Assembly: GCA_030374765.1 (NCBI GenBank)
Contig: JARGXX010000028.1
Coordinates: forward strand, 930,001-994,000
Direction of reading: 5' to 3'
DNA: 64,000 nt
Source of the DNA: Agarophyton chilense
Taxonomy: Eukaryota > Rhodophyta > Florideophyceae > Gracilariales > Gracilariaceae
Shown here one piece after another: positions 9,049 to 21,500 of this stretch. The notes under the pieces are model-generated. The model saw only the letters and a program-made list of their open reading frames with translations, had not been told where the DNA came from and searched no databases. The position numbers and the translations under genes were made by a program. The stretch's first letter is position 1, and every line of letters starts with the position of its first letter.

Positions 9049-9805
9049 ACAGTTGTAGTATCCGCTCTAACGGAGAGAGCAGACACTTGCGACAGCGTTC
9101 GGACTGCCGATGGGTCGCTTGCGGCGAAGAAAATGTAGTATTTGCTCTAACGGAGAGAGCAGACACCTGCGACAGCCTTCGGACTGCCGATGGGTCGCTT
9201 GCGGCGATGGAAATGGGGTGGTAGAGCTACAACACCAGCGAGCTGGAAGTGGGGTGTAAGGTCTCTACTTGCCAGCGAGGGTGAACAGTGCAACTGTAAA
9301 ACGTTGATGGAACGTACGTACGAGACGGCTCGTGAAGTGGTTGGGGGCTGACTATCTATTATAGCTCGTCCGGATCTCCGGTTAAGGAATCCTAAGCGAG
9401 GAACAGAATAGTCATGATGTCCATGTTGTCTCCTTTACTTGGAGTCGGCGCTCACCTCTGGTACACTATATACTGTGTACCAGGGTGAGTGCCAAAATAA
9501 ACATATAAATAATACCCAATGGTCAGCCACTTAGCCAAACCACTGTATGGGTATGGTCCCTAATGGACGTCTAGCTACAAAGGGTAGTAAAACCAGCCAC
9601 GTGGATGGCCACTACATGCACCGTTGCAAACCACTCTACTCGTGATACCACGTATTCCAACAATGTACCCTGCCTTCTGGCATCCTACGCGGGGTGCCGT
9701 TTCATATCACAAGTCTGATGATATCACTCACTTATGAGTTCCAACCGCGACTTCGCGAAAAACCAGCCTATCGGATTCCCCGACATAGTAGAATACTACA
9801 ACAGT
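9049..9805 (-). mobile_element. Solo LTR with 5-bp target-site duplication
   Basis: The LTR proper is 9054-9800 (747 bp), starting TGTAGTAT and ending ATACTACA, a perfect 8-bp terminal inverted repeat. Both sides carry ACAGT (9049-9053 and 9801-9805). Removing the LTR and one ACAGT restores the aORF reading frame across the junction. It is related to the 651-bp LTRs but clearly another subfamily, so a chromovirus inserted here and then recombined out. Confidence 0.92.
9054..9214. repeat. 79-80 bp tandem duplication inside the solo LTR
   Basis: The first about 79 bases of the solo LTR (TGTAGTATCCGCTC ... GGCGAAGAAAA) are repeated immediately (TGTAGTATTTGCTC ... GGCGATGGAAA) with a few differences. 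The 651-bp LTRs carry this block once. Confidence 0.9.
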
Positions 9806-11099
9806 CACTCTTCGCGATGACGCGTTGATCAGCTAGTACGTCTTCAGCGGTTTCCTTCCAGGTGGACTTCCTCATGCGGCTATCCGCAGCCACGATTGGC
9901 ATACTCACTGTGCTTTGCCAGATAACGCGATTGCCCGGTACACCAATAAACGTATGGACGAAGCCCGAACTCGGTTCATCAAGCTCACTGTAGATTGGAA
10001 TCTAGATCCCTGGATGGCTCGCATGAATGGCGAAGGATACTGGTACATCGAGACCATATACGAAGTCATCGTCGACAATTGGCGCGGGATTACGCGTTGT
10101 ACGCGACGCGGCACTCTGCTTTCGCCGGCCCTTGCTCCGTGCGGACTTCCGCTTCCTCCACAAGAGAGGCTTTCCTCATTGGGATTATCCTCGTTGAGAA
10201 CGACGTACGAGATCCCGCTTGGGGTATCTGTTTCCATACCAAATGATCGAGATTGATCGAATGAGGCGGAATTCTCGCGTTGAACGTTATGTTGCGCAGC
10301 CAGAACACTGGGCGGAGATCGAGAGCCCTCGTGGATGTCCGGAGGAGCTTCCTCCTGTCATAACCTATATCGGTTCCGCGTTGATTAACGACCCGTTCTT
10401 GGGATACTGGACGGTCGTGTTCTCCGATTTCATTGCCAAGATGACAGCGTATATCCTCTGGGATGCATACGATACATATTGTGTTTGGTAAATGTCGCTA
10501 ACAGCGCGGAGATATGCGAGACAAGTCCATCTTTCTCTTGTGTTGGGGTCATGTGCCAATTATGAAGAATTCCTACTCTTAGTATACTTTATCGACAGTA
10601 TCGACTGGCATGGGATTCCATTGGAGCAGTCAGCTAGAGCTCCCAGGGTGCGTCATCGAGATCACTCGCCAGGACGCACAGCTAGTGCTGGAGATTTTGT
10701 ATGGTACAATCCCTGGACCAGCCAGATAATCACGTCCGATCAGGCTCGTGACTTTCGTGCGAATCCTAGAAAGTTCCCTTCAAATCAGCGTACTGGAAAT
10801 GTGCACGAGTCGACACCTTCCGAGTTTGCAGATCAGGAGTATGAAGAAGCTCCAGATGCTAATGCAGAACTTGATTTCGAGGATGAATCTGAACTATCCG
10901 GTACAACGCCTGTGACGGCTGCTTCGCCAACAACGGCTACGACATCTGGTGTCAATCCGTCGTTGGGATACTACCATAGGTTCGCCCTACAACCGAGCGA
11001 TGCGGAGGATCCCTTTTTGGCACCGTTAAGACAAGTGCTCTGAGACGTGGGTTTCCGCGAAGCACAGCTGCAAGGCGATCGTACTGCGCCTACCTCAAT

Positions 11100-11270
11100 G
11101 CTGAATCATCATATCAGTGGGTAAGTTCTTTGACCTACCTTAGAGGTCGTCAACCTTGAGGCGATAGTATAAACCAAATTCTTCTGTTTCCGTAACTTCA
11201 CGTTTCCCTAAGTACTTCTTCTTCTTCTAGAGTCTTCTCCTTATTTAATTTCGCACTCTTTTTATGAAGG
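11100..11270. other. Junction between converging aORF and pol; purine-rich on the pol strand
   Basis: A CTTCTTCTTCTTC tract near 11214 lies between the aORF stop and the end of pol. On the minus strand it reads as an acidic stretch (LEEEEVL) and may be the tail of Pol. The second chromovirus has a longer version at 62.0-62.15 kb. Confidence 0.5.
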
Positions 11271-11279
11271 GAAAGGGGA

Positions 11280-14200
11280 TTAGCAGTTGCTCCGCGAAGT
11301 CGCGTCTAGAAAGCCCATTATCGCGGTGTCGATCTCTGCAGGGAGTGGTAGTCGAATGCAACGACGATAACTCACAATCTGCGAACGCGGGATATGAGAT
11401 ATAGGCTCCCACGTATCCGCTTCCGGAGGAAAATCGTACCAACAGATACAATACAGTAGTATGAGGGTGTATTTGTCTTCGCCGTGATCGATGATGCGAT
11501 ATATGACGTATTCCTGGGCATTTCCCAACGTTTCGGCAGATGGCGCGAGGTTCCGGTTCACCGGCTTTTACCGTCTGACAAACGAACGCGTTGAATCCTG
11601 ACGGCATATGAAAACGTTGTAGTTTCCTTGAACCTCCCGAGAGAGCCCTTAGGAACTCCCTACATCTTCAGGTTGAACCTGCGTAGTGTGTTCGTACAGC
11701 TGAGGGCTTTTATGTGCCACTGTAGCGCCGTTCTCGGCTTCTGACTGCATAGTCATCGGGTCTACGGTTATGTAATGCAATGACTGGTGGGTCAGCGTAC
11801 GGGACTCGACCGGTGGTAGCGTGGTGGAGCGGGTCTTAAGGTTCGAATCATTGACGGCGGCACTCCCAGAGTACTTGGTGCAATGGGATGGCGTTTACTG
11901 CGTAGTACTCCATGTCGGAAGTACGGAAACGAATGGCTTGAAGACCAATTGGCGGAACTAATATACCAGAGGGGGTTATGTAGTATCCTAACGGTGTCAA
12001 CCTGACTCTAAGGGAGAAGCGTCACTCGATCCAAGTATATCACAATGGCAAGACGCTGGGATCTTCCTGGCACTGTAATGAAAATCTTTTACACTAATCA
12101 AAAATATATAATTATCTAAATGAGCCCAGCTGAGGTCAGCCCGTCCACGTGTCGCCTGTAAGATACCACAGGCTTCGGCGGCATACAAGACTCAGCCTCA
12201 ATCGCTGCTCCTCCTCAATTCGGCATACGTTCTGAAAGAAATCAGCAACAAACTTCTTTCCATTATATTGTAGCAGAGCTTCTGGCGGTCCGTACACATA
12301 CACCCAGTGTTTGATGAAAGCCTGAACTATTACCGAGGCGGTCATCCTCTTCAACAATACAGTCCGTACAAGTGTTGAGAATCGATCCGTACTTACCAAT
12401 AGGTAGCGATATCCTTAATTGGAACGAATTAGCTCTTCAAGTATGTCGATGATGACGAATTGTAGGGCCGCCTTCGTCGGGAATAGGGTCATCTTTTTCG
12501 TCTTATGATAGAGTTTCTCGCGATTCATCGCACACGTTCGGCCTAGGTTTACCATCTCATGGCAGTCCATTGCCAACGTTGGCCAATAAATGTCCTTTCT
12601 AAGGGTCATAAACAACTTTGTTCCTCCAGGGCGTCCAGATAGCTTTGCGTAATGGGCTAAGTAAGGTACACGACTCTTCAAAACGTGCGGAACCACGATC
12701 TGATCATGCTTCTCGACATGTACGTGCAATATACCTCTTGAACCGAGTGAAAAGGGCAGATCCTCCCCCCCGTTAGTACGAGATCGTATCGTTGTACAGA
12801 AGTTATCTGTGAGTTGCTCATTGAAGAGCTCAGTGATCGAGATACGCTCGAGTTGATCAGGAGGTTCTGTTCCATGGTTTTCCATGAGAGGGTCCAGTTG
12901 GAAGTAATCCCCTTCATATTTCTGACCTTCAAGTTGCGTTTTATCTTTGTTCATCTCCATTAAGAAACACGGTAAATTGTCTTCTTTTTCTCCTTGGGTT
13001 TCCCCTACATTTTCCATTTGGGATGAAGCGTCGGCCTGTATGTTGGCCAGTACCCTCGTATATTTAACTTCGAAATCGAAATCAGAAAGGCGTAAGCGCC
13101 AACGTGTCAATCTCTCGGGAGGGTCTGTTATTGATAATAATCATCGTAGGGATGAATGATCCGCGTGGATGGTAAACGTTTCTCCCTGGAGATAGGGTCG
13201 TAAAGTGGTCAGAGCCCACAATACTGCAAGTCATTCCTTTTACGATACGGAGTAGTTCTTCTCTGCAGCGTTCAGTGTTCGTGACCAGTAACCTATTGGT
13301 TTCCTCTGACCGTCCGGATGGGTCTGAAAAAGGCCCCACCCTACCTGATACTCACTTGAGTCAGTATCCAAAGAATGGGGTAGGTTAGGTTTGGGCATGG
13401 CCAAGATTGGTGTTGTGACCAGTGTTATCTTCAAAGTCTTGAAGGCTTCGTGTTCGGCGGGTGCGAATTCCTCGAGCTTAACAGGCTGTCCTTCACGCAA
13501 CAATGCGTTCAATGAAGCTGCAACGTGCGAGTAGCGCGGCATGAATTGTATGTAGACGTTACATAATCCAAGGAAGGATCGAAATTGAGTCTGTATGGAC
13601 GGTGGTTGCGATTCGCGGACTGCAGCTGTCTGAGATTCATGAATTGAAATCTGACCAGGCCTAGATATATGGCCCAAGTACTTTAAAGTATTAGCGAACC
13701 ATTCGCATTTCTTGAACTTCAAGGTTATAGCTGCTGTCTGCAACGCTTTGAGGCTCTCCTTTACATGTTGCATATGGTTTTCCATATCTTTAGAGAAGAT
13801 AATGACGTCGTCCCAATAGACTAAAAAGTTCTTCCATTTATACTTCGAAAGCCTTATGTCCAGGGTGCGTTGGAAAGTTGCCGAAGTATTCGTAAGTCCA
13901 AAAGGCATCCACTTGAAACGGTATAGTCCAGCGTGTGACACAAATGCAGTCTTATCCTGATCGTTTTTCTGCTACCGGAACCTGTCAATAGCCAGTGTTG
14001 GCGTCAAGCGTGCTGAACACGTTCACATCGCCTAAGCTGTCTATACACTCTTCCATGCCAGGCAGTGTATATGTATCTAGTATCGTCACTGCGTTGAGTT
14101 TCCGGTAGTCGACACAGAATTGTAAAGAAAAATCAATTTTTGGGACTAACACCACAGGTGAAGCCCAAGCAGATTGTGCTGCTTCTATTACTCCCACTTC

Positions 14201-15500
14201 GAGCATCTTGGCAACATTGTCCTCCTCGATCTGACTAGTTCGCAGTCCTGCTCTGTAAGGTGCCTGAGAAATGGGACGAGATCCCGGGATAACATCAATA
14301 TGATGTTCGGTGGCGGAGATCTCTCTTAGTTTTCCACTTCACATGAAGGCATACCTTTTCACCTTTTTTGACTCTTTCCTTATATCCTTCGGGATCATTC
14401 TCGAGAAGTAGATCTTCGACCAGCCTGTCTGGGTCCTTCTGTTCTTCTGTCGTTTTGGATTGCTCTTTGGGACCTTCATGTGCGCCAGTTGATTCGTCTG
14501 ACACATCAGCAAACCCTAGCACTTTTGCAGTAGAGACATGAGTCGGAACCACTGCTATAGGGTGCGGCAGAGCAGCTGAAACTATCTGATTCTTCGGTAA
14601 ACGATAATCGCTATCGATAAATTTACTGATAAGTATTCGGAAGGGTTTGTCAGGTTCAACTTGGACAATTCCATTCGCTGCAAGAAGTTTGCGATGCTCG
14701 TACATAGCTGCATTCGGCTGGATTACCACGAGACCGTGTCATTGTGGTATCACTTGTACCCAGGTTTGGGATTGAGCCTTTATCACTGTAGGTTTTGACA
14801 CACGAATATTTGGTGATGTACGACCCCGAGCCAACTCGTATTCCATTGAGGGTGAAAGTGGAGCAGCTGTAGGGACTCTTCGTAGTGGTCTTCACATTAT
14901 AGACACTGTCGATCCATCGCCTCACGTGACTAGTCGACTCCGAGGGCGGATTGCTTCGACAAATCTGTCACAATAATCACACCCCAGAACAACTGGTGCG
15001 GCCAGTGACTTGCGGACAATAAACATCTCCTTCACTAAAAAGTGTCCGAGTCAAACGAGCAACTTCAGTGTTCTCAGTGTTCTCAATGCATTCTTATTAG
15101 CATTTCGGACATCCGGCAACGGACCATAACGAATTTGTTCCTGATCGGTGGGTCCTAGTTCGGATATCCGAATATAGTTCGGTCCGGAGCCTGTATCAAC
15201 AACTATGAGGCGACGGGTCAATAAATACTAGTCCCAGCCGATGTCGGCATAAACTTTACAGTTCCTCTTCTGCACTATCATAATAAAGATTTCCCGTTCC
15301 GACGGACAAATGTAACGTCTCCAAGGACGTTTGAGTTCACAGTCAAACTGTAATCGCTTTCCAACGGACGGATACAATCCGCTGGACGGAAGATGATAAG
15401 TCCTCATCAGGACCTTGGGTCTCCAAAGGCGTAAACAAGAAGGCGTGTACTCCCTGGTCGGCTCTACGCGATGGAATGGGGCCGATCCCGTAGGGGTTCC
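11280..15500 (-). pseudogene. pol: Chromovirus pol: protease, RT, RNase H, integrase, chromodomain (broken)
   Basis: Read right to left. The aspartic protease motif VVDTGSGPN is near 15200. The reverse transcriptase begins around 14206 (ASPVVLVPK, FCVDYRKLN) and has the YxDD-type box VYWDDVIIFS at about 13815. RNase H ends in a RWRLRLSDFDFEVKY / ADASSQ block near 13.08 kb. The integrase HHCC region near 12.5 kb is degenerate (SGRPGG where SGHPG is usual), DILEE marks the first catalytic Asp, and the second Asp is lost (LQYNGKKF at about 12270 where SDNG is normal). A chromodomain at about 11.36-11.52 kb has EYVIYRIIDH and DTWEPISHIP. Several in-frame stops and at least two frameshifts make it non-functional. 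The chromodomain places it in the chromovirus clade. Confidence 0.85.
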
Positions 15501-15505
15501 CTCAC

Positions 15506-17651
15506 TTAGATTCCCAACTGAGGCGGGTCGTTCGCCCTTGGGGCGTCGCTTCCAACTTGCGGATTAGCCTGTGGTGCTTCAGTGTTCTGACTTACTGGAG
15601 TTCCAAATTGATGTCCAGGATGGTAGCTAAGCCATGCTTTCACCTCCCAGTAGGTACCAGCTGGCACTCTGGTTCTTTCCTCCACAGAGAGAGTCTCGTA
15701 ATTCGTGAGGACGAGAACTAAATCCTTTGCAGGAAGCGTACATTCTGAAGACAGATGATGACGGCCATAGCACAGATAGAATACTAACGCTTCAAAACGT
15801 GCTGCCGACATCGGTTGTGATCGATACGCTATTCTTGAAATCTGCCTCCGCGGGATTCATATGTGCGTGGGATACTAGGCGTCTGCCCTCCATAGCCATT
15901 AGAGCTTCTTCCTCCTGGGATTCTGAGTGAAGTAGATCCTCTGTGGGACCCGATGAGTGCCAATAATACATAAGGTGAGTAGCATGGTGTTGCGATTGGT
16001 TATCGTGTCTAAGTAACGACGACTCTCGAGAGTCCACTAGATATTCCAGGTGGAACACCTTTCGAGTGGGTTTATTTGGCTTGTTTTAGTCTTTCCTCTG
16101 CTTTGGAAACACCAAGCGTTGTGTTGTTCAGCGTAACTCCACGAGCTTTCACGGCGTCTCCTTCAGCTTGCGCAAACTGTAACAACTACAGAAATGGGGT
16201 TCTTTCATGCTTCTCTCGAAGTCAAGCCACTAGAGATTTGATATTAGGATAGATCCCAACGATGAACAAAGCAATCTTATCCTCCGTTGAGTGAACGTTT
16301 CCGCAGCGCGTGGCCATTTTGTTAAGCCTCGAGCCGTACTCTGCTTCTTCCTCACCAGGTTTTTGGCTCACATCCTGAAGATCCAGGATAGCCTGTCGGA
16401 TTGCGTTCGATGTCGCATAACTTCGCAGTAGGTACTGCACTGCCTCCGGCGACGATGTTACATCTCCTTCGTCAGCTGTCAGGGATCCGGAAATGGAGCG
16501 ATATTGCTCAGACGCAAAACCCGTCAAGAAATATGGTAATGAACCCCAAGCTTGAGGTTCACCTATTTCTAAGGTGTCCGTTTCTGCAACAAAACGATTA
16601 AGGAACTCGATAACGAGAATGGGCATTTTTTCATCAAAGACTAGATCATTTAATCCAATCTTCAACCGCTTAATATGGTCCTTAACTTTTGCAGTTTCGC
16701 GACCAGATCGCTTCTCTCCTCTTCTCTTCAGGCGATAATACCTGTAGTCCAAGACCTTCCAATTCAACGGATTCGTACAAGGTAGTGGCCTGAGACGCTT
16801 GTACTGAGGACCTTTCTTCTTTAATAGCCAAGAAGACTTTTCCCCTTCCTGGAACGGGAACTACGATGATCATCATCACTAGAATCGTCAGTGAACGTAT
16901 TCGACGAGTCAGACTGATCAGCACTGGAGTTTTCATCCTCCAATCATGATAAATCATCACTCATGTCCGGCTCGGACTTTCGCTTCTTGCGACGTCTTGA
17001 CTTCGATATCTTCGAACGCTCTTCCCTCAAGGGGATTTCATTTTCGTCTTTCACGGCTTGGGTAGCAATAGTCTCCGCATTCACTACTGCCTCCAGGCAT
17101 TCCAGGCGAGGGTTGGATCGAGTGAAGCCTTCCTCAACGTCAACGGTCAGGTCCAGTAAAGCCTCCGGAGCGTTACTATGCCTTTCCATTTCTTGGTTCA
17201 AATTCTCTCGCAGGGTTCCCACAACCGCGGACATCGGGTTTGTTTCTTCTCAATGAGCGAGTACGCCTTGTTCTCAGCGCAAGCGCTCAACATCCTCGGT
17301 AAAGACCGTAATCTGCGATTCCAATCCAACGATTCGCTCAAGATAGGCATTTGACTCAGATATGAGACCAAGCACCTGAGCACGTAAAACTTTTTCTCCA
17401 GCAGGGATTTCGACCTGTTTGCCTCTAGGTTCATTATGGCAACCATCGGCCTCCGTGGTTGGTTCAATAGCCAACTCCACGGGCGTGGGTACATCCGAAA
17501 GATCTCGTCTATCGGTTAACGAACGAGAGCGTGTCATCGCCTGACTGTATAGTCGCTGTCCGACTTCTGTAGATGAGGCGGGCCTCGGTGGCGGACATGG
17601 GTCTGAAGGACCCGGGGTGCCAGTACTAAGGTGGGTCTTCTTTTTCGGCAT
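15506..17651 (-). pseudogene. gag: Chromovirus gag (broken)
   Basis: The frame starts at ATG 17651 (MPKKKTHLSTG), about 215 bases inside the 5' LTR. A Pro-rich N-terminus is followed by helical segments (17.4-16.9 kb) and a Retrotrans_gag-like core at 16767-16222, with conserved W and Y residues (AWGSLPYFLTGFA). A degenerate zinc knuckle (LCYGRHHLSSEC) sits near 15765; the first Cys of the usual CxxC appears lost. Stops at 17274 and frame changes near 16.95 and 16.2 kb break it. It would form the capsid of the virus-like particle. Confidence 0.75.
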
Positions 17652-17866
17652 TACGAACAAATCCAATGTTCGCAGACGAAATAATTGAGGTCTTCAATTG
17701 AATACAACAGCGTAGTTAAATACGGAACTCCGTAAAAGCTGGAGGTGTTTGGAAAGCGTTCACGAAATCGTGTTCCACTCGAATTAAATATCGGTATTGA
17801 TTCCACGTTCCAGGGGCGAAATATTTGAAGTAGCTAACCATGGTGTTTCTAAGTCGGGAGACCCCT

Positions 17867-18517
17867 TGTTGTATCCGCTCTAACGAAAAGAGCAGACACC
17901 TGTGGCAGTGTTCGACACTGCCGAATGGGTGCTTGCGGCTAACGGGAAGATGTGGTAGAGCACAACACTAGCGAGCTAGAATGGGGTTGTAAGGCCCCAC
18001 TCGCCAATTTAAGTGGTTGGTACTATGTAACGGACAACAAATTGTTGTAGCTCGTCCGGATCTCCGGTTAAGGAATCCTGAACAAGGATCACGTCAGTTT
18101 TGAACCTGTTGTTGTCTCTTTTACTTTGGAGTTGGCACTCCCCTCTATGCCTTACGTACTGTGCACAGGGGTGAGCGCAGCACATAATAATATCTAGATA
18201 TAAACTTGGTTAGACAATCCACCCCTCTACAGTGCGGGATAACTAGCTCTACATGGGCTCCCGCCTACGAAGGGTAGGCTTGGTTGGCACGTGGCTACCC
18301 AGTATATACGCCGTTGCCAATCCGGTGTTTCCCTACAAAAGGTCGAATCGGATGCGCCGTTGCAGATCGAGATCCCACGTGTAAAAATACCACCTCACTG
18401 GCTATCTGCGGAATGCCGCTTCATCCTTCATCACAGCCGTTGCACTCACTTATGAGTATCATCATGCTTAGACAAGAAAATATTCCATCGGCATTCCGAC
18501 AGTAGTAGAATACTACA
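17867..18517 (-). repeat. 5' LTR of the chromovirus (651 bp)
   Basis: It starts TGTTGTATCC and ends TAGAATACTACA. It has the same length as 7923-8573 with scattered substitutions throughout. In element orientation its inner end abuts AGGGGTCTCCCGAC. No textbook TGG-type primer-binding site follows directly, so priming is unresolved. Confidence 0.9.
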
Positions 18518-21500
18518 ATAACTTTGCCGACACCTTTCCCGCTTAAGTAGGTAAATATTATATCCATATCTACAAACAATTTCGGGTGCTCAAGAGGTTC
18601 TCTTTGGAAAGCTACCGAAGCTCAAGCTGTTCACAGACTACATTCTATGGCGCCGTCGTCTTCTAGCGTATCTTGGCTGAGACGACGTTTTTCTCAGCGA
18701 TTTAGATCCTCGCCCCAAAGGATTCAATCTCAATAACCGTGCAATGAGATTTTGGTTCGAGAAGTCTGTGAAAGCCAATAGTACCATCATATTATGCCTC
18801 GGTGATTCCGCTCTTGCTCTCGTCCGTATCTTTGTGGAAGACGACGACAAAACTGCCAAGGCCCTTTGGGATGGACTGAAGCGATTGTACACTACATCCA
18901 ATACACAAGCTGTTCAGAACATCCGTCATTTCTTCGACACTATCGTTTTCAGAGATAGTGAAGACTGGAACAAGCATGTGTATAAGTTCTTGGAAATTGT
19001 TGGGGAACTTGCAACCTTTGACGAAGAGCTTTCGGACAAAAAAAAAGTTTCAAAGCTCATCCGAATTCTTCCAAACTCTTTCGCCCCTTTGGCAATGATT
19101 TCCAACCTCACAGACGCCGGATTCGACTCCATCGTAAATGCTTTCGAAGCCGAAGTGGTTCGCTGTAAGAACCCGTACAACACGGAACAATCGTCCACCA
19201 TTCCGCCTTCGTCGGTAACACAACCTAAGGCATACACGGCAAGAAGAAAAGGACACAGACGACGTACCCGGCGAAGCAAATAATCTTCAAGCAGAGATCG
19301 AGGCGATAAAAACTTCTACTAGTGCGGTCGTCGCGGTCACTACGCTCGAGACTGCTGCAAACGAAAACGAGAAGAATACAACGACAAATATACTTCTCGC
19401 AGATCTCACCGTCAACCAACTAGTTCGAAAAATAGTAATGGCAGTAACTCACACATTCGACCACAATACAGCCAAGGTGGAAAACGTCAATCCAACTGCA
19501 ATTCACGCTTTGCACCAAGACGGAATGGAAATGGAGGTAAATACTTCAACCCTTGATCGTACGTTGTGCAAAGGGATGATGATCCCCCGCCTTCATCTTC
19601 ATACAACTGCAATGTGGCAAAGTACAGAAGTAACATCGCGTTACTTTCCCAACATAGAGTCGATTTGGCCTACATCGACTCTGGCGCAACCCACCACTTA
19701 TTCCATTCGCATGAGTCCTTTATCCGCTCCGCGCGTATGTAAATTGAGCTCTTACAAGTCCCCTTCGGCACTGCTCGTCTTGTTGGGAAAGGCCACGTAT
19801 GGATACCTCTCCACAATGGTCCAGTCGTTAGAGCCTACGACGCACCGTCTTTCGAGGCCAACATTCTATCCATTGGTGTCCTTAGCGTTGAATTTATGGT
19901 GTTATTACATTATGACCCTATAATGGATGCTTCATTATGGACAAACATCGAAAGTCCGAAGCCATCTGAGAGACACAAATTCACAAAAGGCTCTTCACTA
20001 TGAACCCCACTCTCCATGAAAAGGACAAACAGGCAATGATGATCAATGCCAACAACACCAAACAGGAACTTGCTTTGGAATGGCATGGACGCACTGGTCA
20101 CCTGCACTCCACGAGATACCAAAATCTCTCTAGGGCTTTCGACTCTATTCCATACTGTCAACGCTCTATCCTCGAGTCCCTAACCTTTATTCCTTTCCTA
20201 ACCGGTGAAATGAAGCGGGAGCCACTCGTTCCTACACCCAATTCCATGACAACATCTAACCAACTGGATCTGATACACATGGATGTATCTGGAAAGATTT
20301 CGCCTTCTTTATCAGGGGCAATCTATGCGATCGCAATACTCGACAACCGCACATCAAAGTCTGACGCTTTCTTCACGAAGGACGAGAGCGGTCACACTTT
20401 TCACAAGCACATTGAATGGTGCAAACGCCGATAAGGGTTGTAGCTTAACAACTTCTTTCGCTTGAAAAAAGATCGGCTTGACGGGGCAGGCGAACAAAAG
20501 AATGAAGAATTGGAAAGATATTGCTTCAAAAACCGTATCAACCTGTATTACTCTCCTGCATACACCTCTGAAAGCAACGGTGCAGCCGAAAGGCTCATTC
20601 AAGAACATTGGACCAGGATTCGCGTGCTCCTATTGGCAAGCAAGTTACCGATAGCGTTCTGGGCTGAAGCCATGAACCATGTGAACTGGCTCCGAAATAG
20701 AGCTCCGTCCTCGAGGATACAGAAAAGGATTCAAATGCTCGAGTGGGACCCAACAAGCCAAATCGATTTCTCCCCCATTCCCGAGCTTGGCCAACCTGGT
20801 TATGCTTTTGTCTACCGCTCTAATACAGTAGCAAATCAAAAGTTCCTCCCACGTTCCATATTTGCAAACTTTGTTGGAATGAAAATTGACACAACACTTC
20901 TTCGTGTGTTTTTCCTGGAGAAGAACTCGGTTATCACTTGTCGCAGCTTGGAATTCAAATCCGTCAACTCTTCCCCACTTCCCAGTATTCCGACTCTTAT
21001 GGAAGGAGTAACAAGACAAAAAAGAGACCGAGGACACAGAACCTTACGAAAGCTAGTTGGACGGTCCCGACATGGAGAAATATCTCATCAAAGCATTCAC
21101 CACCATGACTCACAACTTTCCTAACGTTTGGATCTCCAAGAAAACTCTGGACGATGCCTCGGTTACGAGCAGCTTCAAGGAGGACTGCACGGATGCCGGC
21201 TGGCGCGAGGAAATTGATCTTAAAATGAATGCGCTCATCCATCGTAAAACATGGGAACTAATTCAACTTAAATCTTGGTTGAAGCCAGTTCCCTTCACTT
21301 CGGTGTTCAAAGAGAAGATGCTCGATGCGATCGAGAAGAAGTTTCCGAAGAAGGCACTCTGATGTCTACGTGGGGAGTAGCAGAAGCCGTTCGTTGACGT
21401 TCATCCGTTAAACACATACGTTCCTGTGGCCTGCTATGAAGCCCTTCGCATTATCCTTGCCTTTGCTGCTGTACACGATCTTGTTGTAGAAGGTGCGGAC

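Larger units (their letters stand above)
8731..11043 (+). pseudogene. Antisense accessory ORF of the chromovirus (aORF), interrupted by a solo LTR
   Basis: The ATG is 158 bp inside the 3' LTR, and the frame runs opposite to gag-pol. It starts MNPYVL, as does the ORF at 60416 in the second chromovirus. The two proteins align along most of their length: YSQAPWF with YSRAPWF, LPGGLP, YILWDAYD with HLLWDAHD, a stretch around the DW residues, and a YYNP/WYNP motif with DQAR/AQAR. The C-terminal part is Pro/Thr/Ser-rich. The frame has in-frame stops (codon 17 and others), a frameshift near 10.1 kb and the 747-bp solo LTR after the SQAPWFDT residues. The longest clean stretches are 10219-10491 and 10492-11043, which share one frame separated by a single TAA. 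No known domain recognised. It converges tail-to-tail with pol. Confidence 0.7.
7923..18517 (-). mobile_element. Complete Ty3-type chromovirus, 10.6 kb, with antisense ORF
   Basis: It is bounded by two direct repeats of exactly 651 bp (7923-8573 and 17867-18517), both TG...CA. The polypurine tract AGGGGGGATG on the minus strand abuts the 8573 LTR end, so the element reads right to left. Order on minus: gag (17.65-15.5 kb), protease, reverse transcriptase, RNase H, integrase, chromodomain (to about 11.28 kb). Between the chromodomain and the 3' LTR a separate ORF runs on the plus strand (8731-11043). Flanking bases TTAAC and ATAAC are an imperfect target-site duplication. All genes carry stops or frameshifts and the LTRs differ at many positions, so the element is old and dead. 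Confidence 0.85.

Noticed and set aside
11815-11860. GGTTCGAATC looks like a tRNA T-loop
   Set aside because: It lies inside the decayed chromovirus pol linker, and I could find no acceptor, D or anticodon arms around it.
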